In this document: positions 1 through 4,988 of the stretch, piece by piece
How the letters are laid out: every line of letters begins with the position of its first letter
Position numbering within the stretch: position 1 is the stretch's first letter
Source of the DNA: Sulfurospirillum sp.
Lineage (GTDB): Bacteria; Campylobacterota; Campylobacteria; Campylobacterales; QNZT01
DNA length: 7,481 nucleotides
Direction: 5' to 3'
Assembly: GCA_003978455.1 (NCBI GenBank)
Contig: QNZT01000139.1
Span: 1 to 7,481, forward strand
Notes under the pieces: generated by a model
The model's database searches: none
Seen by the model: only the letters and a program-made list of their open reading frames with translations
What the model was told of the DNA's origin: nothing
Program-made: the position numbers and the translations under genes

Positions 1-26
1 TCAGATCACATTGCTTAACTGATTAT

Positions 27-146
27 ATGACAACAGTTACAAACACCGATGCGCCCTCCCAACTAGACCAACAACTGGAACTTCTGTGCTCGTTTAATGC
101 GCAGATTCCTTGTAACCCCCAAGGAAAATTTGCTGCAAGTAGCTAG
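27..146 (+). other. Small open frame, 39 codons, possibly the head of an unknown gene
   Basis: An ATG-started frame runs from 27 to a TAG at 144-146, and the same frame is open upstream to the window edge. Its first 30 or so residues (MTTVTNTDAPSQLDQQLELL and on) read like an ordinary hydrophilic protein start. I do not recognise it and see no ribosome binding site. Its 3' part overlaps the end of the broken rtcA frame on the other strand, so the tail is probably fortuitous. It may be the beginning or end of a foreign gene cut off at the same place where rtcA homology stops (about 105-112). It may equally be chance. Confidence 0.15.
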
Positions 147-525
147 CACTAGGAGCCAGAGGGTTGTGGGTTCCACCCTCAAGAATAACCTGCGAATCAC
201 CATCAGCTTGGAGCAGGGCAGGTATCAAGGTCTGCGCTAGCAAGCTCGTGCTGCCAGCGGTTCCAATGCGGAAATGGTACTTGCCAGCAGCGACCTTCTC
301 TGGAACGAAGCTGAGCTGTGTTGAGCCAACTCCCGCCCCGCGCACCGAGGCATTGGAAATCTCCGCCGCTGCCTCGACACAGGTAAGGTGCTGCCGCATC
401 AGGCCACATTTCTTTCTCTGTCCACGGATGTTTTTCATCCGAAAGCCTTTCCCAGTGATCATTGAAAGACTTAGCGCTGTGCGCAAAATCTGACCCCCTC
501 CATATTGTCCATCTATATTTATCAT
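94..525 (-). pseudogene. rtcA: RNA 3'-terminal phosphate cyclase, N-terminal fragment
   Basis: RtcA uses ATP to convert RNA 3'-phosphates to 2',3'-cyclic phosphates. The ATG at 523-525 begins MINIDGQYGGGQILRTALS, a clear RtcA N-terminus. It is followed by the family's RQHLT segment (about residue 45), an FRIGTAGSTSLLAQT stretch near residue 85 and EGGTHNPLAPS near residue 115. Recognisable homology ends about residue 128. The frame then reads about nine unrelated residues and stops at a TAA, giving about 143 residues where the family has about 340. The C-terminal part holding the histidine that is adenylated in the E. coli enzyme is absent, and none of the three frames downstream (1-105) restores it. 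The fragment is therefore very unlikely to be an active cyclase. It is more GC-rich than the genes to its right and resembles proteobacterial RtcA, suggesting transfer or an assembly join. No Shine-Dalgarno sequence precedes the ATG. A longer frame starting upstream (M at 570) adds 15 residues unlike RtcA. Confidence 0.8.
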
Positions 526-1021
526 GTGTTTGAGTAATTTGTATTTAGTCGTTTTGTTTCGATCTAGCAATCGGGCATTGAGCCCTCATTTAGGCTCAAT
601 CATCCGCCTTGCTCGCATCTTTAATGACGAAGCGGGCATCGAGCTCAAAGGGAGTGAAGTCAAAGCGCTGCGTGCGGGACGGGTAAACCTCAAGGACAGC
701 TACGTCAGGATCATCAAAAACGAAGCGTTTCTCATGAACGCCCACATCTCCTATGTCGATACCACCAATCCCCACTTCAAACCCGATGAGACACGCCCGA
801 GAAAACTCCTGCTGCACCGCAAGGAGATCGACAAACTGATCGGCAAAACGACCAGAGACGGATTGACCATCGTGCCGTTAAGTATCTATTTCAACCGCAA
901 AAATCTTGCAAAAGTGCAAATAGCGCTGGCAAAAGGTAAAAAAACGCACGATAAAAGGGAGACGCTCAAAAGAAAAGAGGCGGACAGGGAAGCAAAAAGG
1001 GCGATGCGGGATAAATATTGA
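524..1021 (+). CDS. smpB: SsrA-binding protein SmpB with its N-terminus replaced
   Basis: SmpB binds tmRNA and brings it to stalled ribosomes for trans-translation. Residues 36-165 (from nt 629) are unmistakable: EAGIELKGSEVKALRAG, VNLKDSYVRI, NAHISYVDTTNPHFKPDE, RPRKLLLHRKEIDKL, a long central strand segment, and the basic tail THDKRETLKRKEADREAKRA. The first 35 residues of this frame are not SmpB-like: the usual opening with an NKKA motif, a following His-Asp-Tyr and the acidic strand before EAGIEL is missing, and no other frame upstream contains it. The family is about 150-160 residues long, so roughly 25 native residues have been lost. No Shine-Dalgarno sequence precedes the ATG at 524; in-frame TTG codons at 530, 539, 554 and 578 are no better. 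The gene converges on rplS. It is either a 5'-truncated, probably non-functional gene or one half of a chimeric join. Identity of the body is certain; a working start is not. Confidence 0.85.
   Translation: MCLSNLYLVVLFRSSNRALSPHLGSIIRLARIFNDEAGIELKGSEVKALRAGRVNLKDSYVRIIKNEAFLMNAHISYVDTTNPHFKPDETRPRKLLLHRKEIDKLIGKTTRDGLTIVPLSIYFNRKNLAKVQIALAKGKKTHDKRETLKRKEADREAKRAMRDKY
542..570 (-). promoter_or_regulatory. Possible promoter of the rtcA fragment
   Basis: On the minus strand TTGCTA (565-570) and TAAATA (542-547) are separated by 17 bp, a plausible sigma70 pair. Transcription would start close to 535, about ten bases before the rtcA ATG. It has a recognisable -35 box, unlike the other promoters here, in keeping with the segment being foreign. 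The match is imperfect. Confidence 0.3.
561..619. repeat. Imperfect inverted repeat at the rtcA/smpB junction
   Basis: ATTGAGCC (577-584) and GGCTCAAT (593-600) form a perfect 8-bp stem around an 8-base loop. Similarity between the arms continues outward with small gaps: the left arm read in reverse complement gives CCCGA, TTGCT and ATC, against CCGCC, TTGCT and ATC on the right. The structure lies between the start of rtcA and the first base of recognisable smpB (about 629). It could be a terminator-like hairpin, the remains of a mobile element end, or an inverted join made during amplification or assembly. Confidence 0.5.
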
Positions 1022-1065
1022 TCGAAAAAAAGAAGGATTTTATCTTAATACAAATCCCACTGACT

Positions 1066-1129
1066 GGAAGCGGAAGGCTTTGCCTCCGCCATACGGGACT
1101 GAAGTCCCCGTTGAATCAAGTGAACTTGC
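1066..1129. repeat. Consecutive hairpins between convergent smpB and rplS
   Basis: GCGG(A)AGGC (1070-1078) pairs with GCCTCCGC (1082-1089) around a TTT loop, with one bulged A. Directly after it, ACGGGACT (1093-1100) pairs with AGTCCCCGT (1103-1111), with one bulged C. A small CAAGT/ACTTG palindrome follows at 1118-1128. There is no long T-tract on either side, so this is not a textbook intrinsic terminator, although it sits where both smpB and the rplS operon must end. The two near-perfect GC-rich stems in a row resemble dispersed intergenic palindromic (REP-like) elements. Confidence 0.5.
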
Positions 1130-1486
1130 TTACTTTCTAAGCTCTTTGATTCTCGCAGCTTTACCGCGTCTCTCTCTGAGATAGAAGAGTTTCGCACGTC
1201 TGACACGACCGCGTCTGAGTACTTTGATACTTTCGATACTTTCAGAGTAGAGTGGGAAGATTCTCTCGACACCAACCTGGTTCGCACCGATTTTTCTGAC
1301 CATAAAAGTCGCGCCGGCACCCTGACCGCGTTTTGCGATACAGACACCCTCGAAGTTCTGGACTCTTGTTTTGTCACCCTCTTTGATGATTACAGCAACT
1401 CTCAGTGTATCCCCTGCTCTGAAATCAGGAATCTCTTTGCCTTCGAGCTGTTTTGCTTCGAAGTTCTCAATGTACTTATTTCTCAT
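1130..1486 (-). CDS. rplS: 50S ribosomal protein bL19
   Basis: bL19 lies at the 30S-50S interface of the ribosome. The 118-residue product is full length for the family. It shows the characteristic segments in order: FRAGDTLRVAVIIKEGDKTR near residues 22-41, QNFEGVCIAKRGQGAGATF near 43-61, VGVERIFPLYSESIESI near 71-87, and the basic GRVRRAKLFYLRERRGKAAR near 93-112. The ATG at 1484-1486 overlaps the TGA of trmD in an ATGA arrangement. A GAGG sequence lies just upstream within trmD, so translation is probably coupled. It is the last gene of the operon and converges on smpB. I see nothing unusual. Confidence 0.98.
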   Translation of the reverse strand: MRNKYIENFEAKQLEGKEIPDFRAGDTLRVAVIIKEGDKTRVQNFEGVCIAKRGQGAGATFMVRKIGANQVGVERIFPLYSESIESIKVLRRGRVRRAKLFYLRERRGKAARIKELRK

Positions 1487-2190
1487 TTTTTATCCTCTAA
1501 ATGTTTGATATTCACTTTTTCATATAGATCTGGTCTAAAATATTTTGTCTTTTTGAGTGACAATTCTCGTTTAAGAGCGTGGATTTTACCATGATTGCCC
1601 TTTAAATATTCTTTGATGACAGAAGAATCGTCAAAAACGTTGGGTTTGGTAAAGGTCGGTGCTTCCAGAAGTAAATCTTCAAAGCTCTCTTCACTCAGAG
1701 AATCCTCGTTTCCCAGTACACCGGGGATATTTCTGCTGATCGCATCGCACATCACCAGTGACGGAAGCTCTCCCCCGGTCAAAATAAAATCACCTGTGGA
1801 AAAAACTTCGTCGGCATACTTCTCGATAATCCGCTCATCGATCCCCTCGTACCTGCCACTGACAAAAACGACCTCTTCCCTCTCTGCCAGACGTTTTGCA
1901 TCACTCTGGCGAAACGGTTTGGCGGCGGGAAGAGGGAAGATGATATGCGCACGGGGATTGCGCGTCTGAATCTGGCGCAGAAGATCGTCCAGAGGCTGGG
2001 GAAACATCACCTGTCCCGCACCGCCGCCGGTCTGGGGTGCATCGACTTTCAGATGCCGGTTTTTGGTATAGTCTCGGGGGTTGTAGCACGCCACCTCTAT
2101 CAAGCCGCTCTCTTTCGCCCGCTTCAAAATCGAAGCTTCAAAATAGGGTGTAATCAACTCCGGGAAGAGTGTCACAAACGAAAAACGCAC
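1483..2190 (-). CDS. trmD: tRNA (guanine-N1)-methyltransferase
   Basis: TrmD transfers a methyl group from S-adenosylmethionine to N1 of G37 in tRNAs whose anticodon-flanking base is G, preventing +1 frameshifting. The 235-residue product has the usual length. The N-terminal SPOUT domain starts MRFSFVTLFPELITPYF. It has a glycine-rich GGGAGQVMFPQPLDD segment (about 55-69), GRYEGIDERI (112-121) and the knotted cofactor loop STGDFILTGGELPS (131-144). The C-terminal tRNA-binding part includes APTFTKPNVF and KGNHGKIHALKR. At the position of the conserved LLDCP of E. coli and Haemophilus TrmD the sequence is LLEAP (E176), so the Asp described as general base is a Glu. The start is GTG (2188-2190), one base after the rimM stop. 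The 3' end overlaps rplS by 4 nt. Confidence 0.97.
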   Translation of the reverse strand: MRFSFVTLFPELITPYFEASILKRAKESGLIEVACYNPRDYTKNRHLKVDAPQTGGGAGQVMFPQPLDDLLRQIQTRNPRAHIIFPLPAAKPFRQSDAKRLAEREEVVFVSGRYEGIDERIIEKYADEVFSTGDFILTGGELPSLVMCDAISRNIPGVLGNEDSLSEESFEDLLLEAPTFTKPNVFDDSSVIKEYLKGNHGKIHALKRELSLKKTKYFRPDLYEKVNIKHLEDKK

Positions 2191-2191
2191 A

Positions 2192-2725
2192 CTAACTCGC
2201 TTCTAAAATATCGTAAGCACCCTCTGTAAAAACCGTTTTGCGCTCTTCGTCAAAGTGATTGACATACTTCGGGATATAGGGGATATAGAACTTTTTGGGC
2301 AACCCCTTCTCCACCAGTGCAGCATCGGTTTCGAGGATCAGATAGTCCGTATTGACGATGCGCTCGATCTCCGCCACTTTTCCCAGTGTCAGATCACCCT
2401 CTTTGACTTCAGCGCCGATCATATCGAACCAGAAATACTCTCCCTCTTTGAGCCCGCACACCTCTTTGCTCTTTTCAACAGTCGTAAAGAGTTTTTGATT
2501 GGTCAGTTTCGATGCGACAGTACGGTCGCCGTAGCCGACGAACTGTATCAGTGCTGTTTTGGGGTTGTAGCTGTGGATCGTCAATTCCTGTTTTTTGTCT
2601 GTCACAAAGCTGTTGCCGGCACTGAACTGTTCGGGGAAATCGGTATGAAGGTGAAGTTTGAGATCACCATGAAGACCGACACACTTGCCGATAGTGGCAA
2701 TATGTATCTTATCACTACTCTTCAT
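2192..2725 (-). CDS. rimM: Ribosome maturation factor RimM
   Basis: RimM binds the 30S head and ribosomal protein uS19 and helps 16S rRNA processing and 30S assembly. The 177-residue product has the family's two beta-barrel domains. The N-terminal one carries IATIGKCVGLHGDLKLHLHT (residues 9-28), with the conserved G-x-x-G-L-x-G pattern, then TDFPEQF. The C-terminal PRC barrel carries EGEYFWFDMIGAEV (about 94-107), GKVAEI, NTDYLIL and IPYIPKYV (148-155). The ATG at 2723-2725 lies inside the 3' end of khpA (11-bp overlap) without a clear Shine-Dalgarno sequence, which points to translational coupling. Its TAG is one base before the trmD GTG; rimM-trmD-rplS is a widely conserved cluster. Confidence 0.97.
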   Translation of the reverse strand: MKSSDKIHIATIGKCVGLHGDLKLHLHTDFPEQFSAGNSFVTDKKQELTIHSYNPKTALIQFVGYGDRTVASKLTNQKLFTTVEKSKEVCGLKEGEYFWFDMIGAEVKEGDLTLGKVAEIERIVNTDYLILETDAALVEKGLPKKFYIPYIPKYVNHFDEERKTVFTEGAYDILEAS

Positions 2726-2960
2726 GAGATTTGATAACGATACGGTACGATCTGTTCTCTTTGGCTTTACAGCCTGAAATCACGGATTTAAGAGCGGAGA
2801 TCATCTTCCCCTCTTTCCCGATCAGTTTGCCGGTATCGCTTTTGTCCGCGATCACCGTGATTTCGGAAAAGGTATCATCTACATCTTTTCGTTCCACTTT
2901 GACGGCATCCGGTTTGGATGCGATAAGCGTCGCAAATGTGTAGATAAACTGGTCAGCCAT
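2715..2960 (-). CDS. khpA: KH-domain RNA-binding protein KhpA (YlqC type)
   Basis: An 81-residue protein made almost entirely of one KH domain. The signature GKLIGKEGKMISALKSVI (about residues 44-61) contains the GxxG loop as GKEG, flanked by strands SEITVIAD and SYRIVIKS. Small KH proteins of this size encoded beside rpsP are known in Gram-positive bacteria as KhpA, an RNA chaperone that pairs with KhpB. That name is used here by homology and position; the partner is not in the window. The start ATG is 5 bp after the rpsP stop with only a weak GAAG upstream. The 3' end overlaps rimM by 11 bp. Confidence 0.9.
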   Translation of the reverse strand: MADQFIYTFATLIASKPDAVKVERKDVDDTFSEITVIADKSDTGKLIGKEGKMISALKSVISGCKAKENRSYRIVIKSHEE

Positions 2961-2965
2961 CGTCG

Positions 2966-3193
2966 CTACTTCGTGATTCTCGCAACACGGTCGCTCATCT
3001 TCGCGCCGACACTTTTCCAGTAGTCGAGTCTCTCTTTGTCGAACTTGATCGTCTCAGGTTCTGTCAGAGGGTTGTAATACCCGATAGACTCAATCCAGCC
3101 GCCGTCTCTTCTCTTTCTGCTGTCTGTAACGACGATTCTGTAAAAAGGTTTTTTCTTTCTTCCCATTCTTGTAAGTCTGATAACTGTTGCCAT
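2966..3193 (-). CDS. rpsP: 30S ribosomal protein bS16
   Basis: bS16 is an early-binding 30S protein needed for stable folding of the 16S rRNA 5' domain. The 75-residue product fits the short bacterial form. It starts MATVIRLTRMGRKKKPFYRI, followed by VVTDSRKRRDGGWIESIGYY, NPLTEP, and the ERLDYWKSVGAKMSDRVARI ending typical of the family. The ATG at 3191-3193 follows an AGGAG at a spacing of 7, the best ribosome binding site in the downstream half of the operon. It may be the first gene of its own transcription unit, since a TATAAT box lies about 100 bp upstream. Confidence 0.98.
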   Translation of the reverse strand: MATVIRLTRMGRKKKPFYRIVVTDSRKRRDGGWIESIGYYNPLTEPETIKFDKERLDYWKSVGAKMSDRVARITK

Positions 3194-3228
3194 AAATTCT
3201 CCTGTAATTTTATCTTGTATTTTGTCAA

Positions 3229-3269
3229 ACGGCTTAGCACTTTTAAAGTGATTAAGACTGCTAAGCCGT
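3229..3269 (-). promoter_or_regulatory. 11-bp-stem hairpin in the rpsP leader
   Basis: ACGGCTTAGCA (3229-3239) and TGCTAAGCCGT (3259-3269) are perfect reverse complements separated by 19 bases. An alternative inner stem, CACTTT/AAAGTG (3238-3243 and 3245-3250), uses part of the loop. Transcribed towards rpsP, the hairpin is followed by only three U residues and then GACAAAAT, so it is not a standard intrinsic terminator. It ends about 35 bases before the rpsP start. It could be an mRNA processing or stability element, a protein-binding leader or a weak attenuator. Confidence 0.55.
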
Positions 3270-3294
3270 ACGTCAAGCTCGTAATGAGCGCGCT

Positions 3295-3300
3295 ATTATA
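3295..3300 (-). promoter_or_regulatory. Candidate -10 box of the rpsP-rplS operon
   Basis: The minus strand reads GGTATAATAGC, an exact TATAAT, just after the ffh stop codon. No convincing -35 hexamer lies upstream; an A/G-rich stretch inside the end of ffh occupies that place. Transcription would start near 3288, giving a leader of about 95 nt that contains the 3229-3269 hairpin. Confidence 0.5.
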
Positions 3301-3317
3301 CCTACTTTTCCTTTTCT

Positions 3318-4661
3318 TTACCTTGGAAACTGCATCTTGTTCTGCTGTGCCATCAGGTTTTCAAGATCTTTCATCCCTTTTTTACCCGAAAACTTCTTCG
3401 CCATCTTCGCCGCGTTCTGGAACTGCTTCAGAAAACGGTTCACTTCCATCTGCGAAAGCCCGGCACCCGCCGCGATCCTTTTTTTACGGCTGTTGTTCAA
3501 AAGCGCGGGATTTTCACGCTCTTTTTTGGTCATGGAGCTGATCATCGCCTTGATATGTTTAATCTCTTTGGAGTTCTCCAGATCCAGATCCTGGATTTTG
3601 CTTGCCATACCCGACATACCCGGAATCATCCCCAGCAGAGACTTCATGCTTCCCAGCTTTTTCATACTCTCCATCTGCTCAAGAAAGTCGTTGAAGTTGA
3701 ACTGCCCTTTTTTGATCTTGGTACTCATCTTTTTCGCCTGCTTCTCGTCGATGATATCCGATGTCTTCTCCGCAAGCGTCAAGAGGTCACCCTCGCCCAT
3801 CAAACGACTGACGATACGATCCGGCAAAAACTGCTCCAGATCGGGAATCTTCTCTCCCGTACCGATAAATCGCAGCGGTATACCGATCTGTTTTGCGATT
3901 CCCAGTGCCACACCGCCCTTGCTGTCACCGTCATACTTGGTCAGGATCACACCGGTGATCTCCATATTGTCATGAAAGGTTGATGCCGTACGTACGGCAT
4001 CCTGACCGGTCAGAGAGTCCGCCACATAAAAGACTTCGTCGGGGTTGAGCGCTTTTTTAACCGCTTTGAGCTCAGCCATCAACTCTTCATCGATCGCCAG
4101 ACGACCTGCCGTATCCACCAGCAGCACATCGTACAACCCCTCTTTGGCACGCTTGAGTGCATCTTTGGCGATTTTGACGGGATCTGTCTCATCCTCTTCG
4201 TAAAAGAGATCGATCTCATTCTGTTCACAGAGCTGTTTGAGCTGTTCCACCGCCGCAAGCCGCTGCAAGTCACACGCCGCAACGAGTACTTTTTTCTTTT
4301 TCTGTTTCAGAAAACTGGCAAGCTTGACCGTCGTTGTCGTTTTACCGCTACCCTGCAGACCGCACATCAGTGCGATAGTCGGCGGCTTGGAAGCAAATAC
4401 AAATCCCTGGTTACCAGGTGCCGTCAGGGTATCGGTCAGGGCATTTTTGAGTGCCAGCAGAAAGCTATCTTTCCCGATCCCTCTTCTTTTGGTCTCGATC
4501 TCGACTGTTTTTACAAGGTCGCGTACCACTTTGTGATGCACATCCGATTTTAAAAGTGATTTTTTAAGCGTATCAAGCGCTTTTTTGAGTGACTTTTCGT
4601 CATCTGCAAAACGAATTTTATTGATCGCTGATTTAAACGAGTCTGATAAGGCTTCGAACAC
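3318..4661 (-). CDS. ffh: Signal recognition particle protein Ffh
   Basis: Ffh binds 4.5S RNA and signal sequences of nascent membrane proteins and, with FtsY, delivers ribosomes to the Sec translocon. The 447-residue product is full length. An N domain (1-90) precedes the G domain, with the P-loop GLQGSGKTTTT (101-111), DLQRLAAVEQL (131-141, where most members have R-P-A-A), DTAGR (183-187), TKYDGDSKGG (241-250, more often TKLDG) and FIGTGEKIPDLEQF (265-278). The methionine-rich M domain (about 300-430) contains LGMIPGMSGM and NNSRKKRIAAGAGLS with the RNA-binding helices. The GTG start (4659-4661) has AGGAG at a spacing of 7. It lies upstream of rpsP in the same direction, and could read through into it across the 124-bp gap. 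Confidence 0.98.
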   Translation of the reverse strand: MFEALSDSFKSAINKIRFADDEKSLKKALDTLKKSLLKSDVHHKVVRDLVKTVEIETKRRGIGKDSFLLALKNALTDTLTAPGNQGFVFASKPPTIALMCGLQGSGKTTTTVKLASFLKQKKKKVLVAACDLQRLAAVEQLKQLCEQNEIDLFYEEDETDPVKIAKDALKRAKEGLYDVLLVDTAGRLAIDEELMAELKAVKKALNPDEVFYVADSLTGQDAVRTASTFHDNMEITGVILTKYDGDSKGGVALGIAKQIGIPLRFIGTGEKIPDLEQFLPDRIVSRLMGEGDLLTLAEKTSDIIDEKQAKKMSTKIKKGQFNFNDFLEQMESMKKLGSMKSLLGMIPGMSGMASKIQDLDLENSKEIKHIKAMISSMTKKERENPALLNNSRKKRIAAGAGLSQMEVNRFLKQFQNAAKMAKKFSGKKGMKDLENLMAQQNKMQFPR

Positions 4662-4701
4662 GAAGATTCTCCTGTAATCTATATAAAGTGCGATATTTTA
4701 C

Positions 4702-4707
4702 ATTATA
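4702..4707 (-). promoter_or_regulatory. Candidate -10 box of ffh
   Basis: The minus strand reads CTACTATAATG about 40 bp before the ffh GTG. No good -35 hexamer is seen. The box is about 25 bp from the repeat pair at 4731-4925, so the first repeat lies just upstream of the ffh promoter. Confidence 0.45.
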
Positions 4708-4730
4708 GTAGCTTTAGCATAGGTACCATT

Positions 4731-4825
4731 AGTTAACGCTTTTGGAACAAAGTCCCAAAAACTACGCTAACGCTGAGTTCTGCTCAGCGCAGGGCTCACG
4801 CGCAGATGAACCGCGCTTGGATTCT
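4731..4825. repeat. Hairpin-rich tandem repeat, copy 1
   Basis: A 95-bp unit beginning AGTTAACGCTTTTGG and ending CGCGCTTGGATTCT. It contains three potential stem-loops. TTTTGGAAC/GTCCCAAAA closes an AAA loop (4741-4760 region, one A-C mismatch). CGCTGAG/CTCAGCG closes a 5-base loop (4771-4789, perfect 7-bp stem). CGCG/CGCG flank about nine bases (4799-4815). No open frame of interest and no T-tract are present. The next copy starts exactly 100 bp later. Confidence 0.85.
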
Positions 4826-4830
4826 TATTA

Positions 4831-4925
4831 AGTTAACGCTTTTGGAACAGAGTCCCAAAAACTACGCTAACGCTGAGTTCTCTTCAGCAGAGGGCTCTCG
4901 CGCAGTTGAACCGCGCTTGGATTCT
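4831..4925. repeat. Hairpin-rich tandem repeat, copy 2
   Basis: This copy matches copy 1 at 88 of 95 positions by hand count (differences at 4850, 4882, 4883, 4889, 4890, 4898 and 4906). The first hairpin is kept, the change falling in its loop (AAA to AGA). The central hairpin is weakened to a GCTGA/TCAGC core, while a new AGAG/CTCT pairing appears at 4889-4898. A TTAACT at 4931-4936 shortly after the copy mirrors the AGTTAA that opens each unit. Confidence 0.85.
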
Positions 4926-4975
4926 CGTATTTAACTTAAATATGGTATTGAAGGATTTCGTAGGTAAACAGCAGG

Positions 4976-4981
4976 TATAAT
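4976..4981 (+). promoter_or_regulatory. Candidate -10 box of the first OmpA-like gene
   Basis: An exact TATAAT lies only 7 bp before the ATG at 4989. Start sites usually fall 6-8 bases after the box, so the transcript would begin at or next to the start codon. No clear -35 hexamer or Shine-Dalgarno sequence is visible in the preceding 40 bp. Confidence 0.55.
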
Positions 4982-4988
4982 AGTATCT

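Noticed and set aside
1..112. Possible integron attC-like site: GTTAAGC (minus strand, about 14-20) after the rtcA frame
   Set aside because: Only one 7-base core-like match was found. No convincing partner core, no folded imperfect palindrome, and no cassette or integrase nearby.
164..493. Plus-strand open frame of 109 codons opposite rtcA
   Set aside because: It is the shadow of the rtcA reading frame; the protein resembles no family.
1045..1377. Minus-strand 110-codon frame rich in Ser and Arg
   Set aside because: Overlaps rplS in another frame and runs into the hairpin region; a shadow.
3205..3226. TTGACA on the minus strand (about 3221-3226) as the -35 box of a promoter close to rpsP
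   Set aside because: The only TAAAAT-like -10 follows at about 10 bp, too close for a working spacer; no -10 is found at 16-18 bp.
3337..3983. Two long plus-strand frames opposite ffh (212 and 142 codons)
   Set aside because: They mirror the Ffh coding frame in antisense, with low-complexity or Cys/Phe-rich translations, no ribosome binding sites and no family resemblance.
4731..4925. CRISPR array
   Set aside because: The two units are nearly identical throughout (95 of each 100 bp), with no variable spacers and no cas genes.
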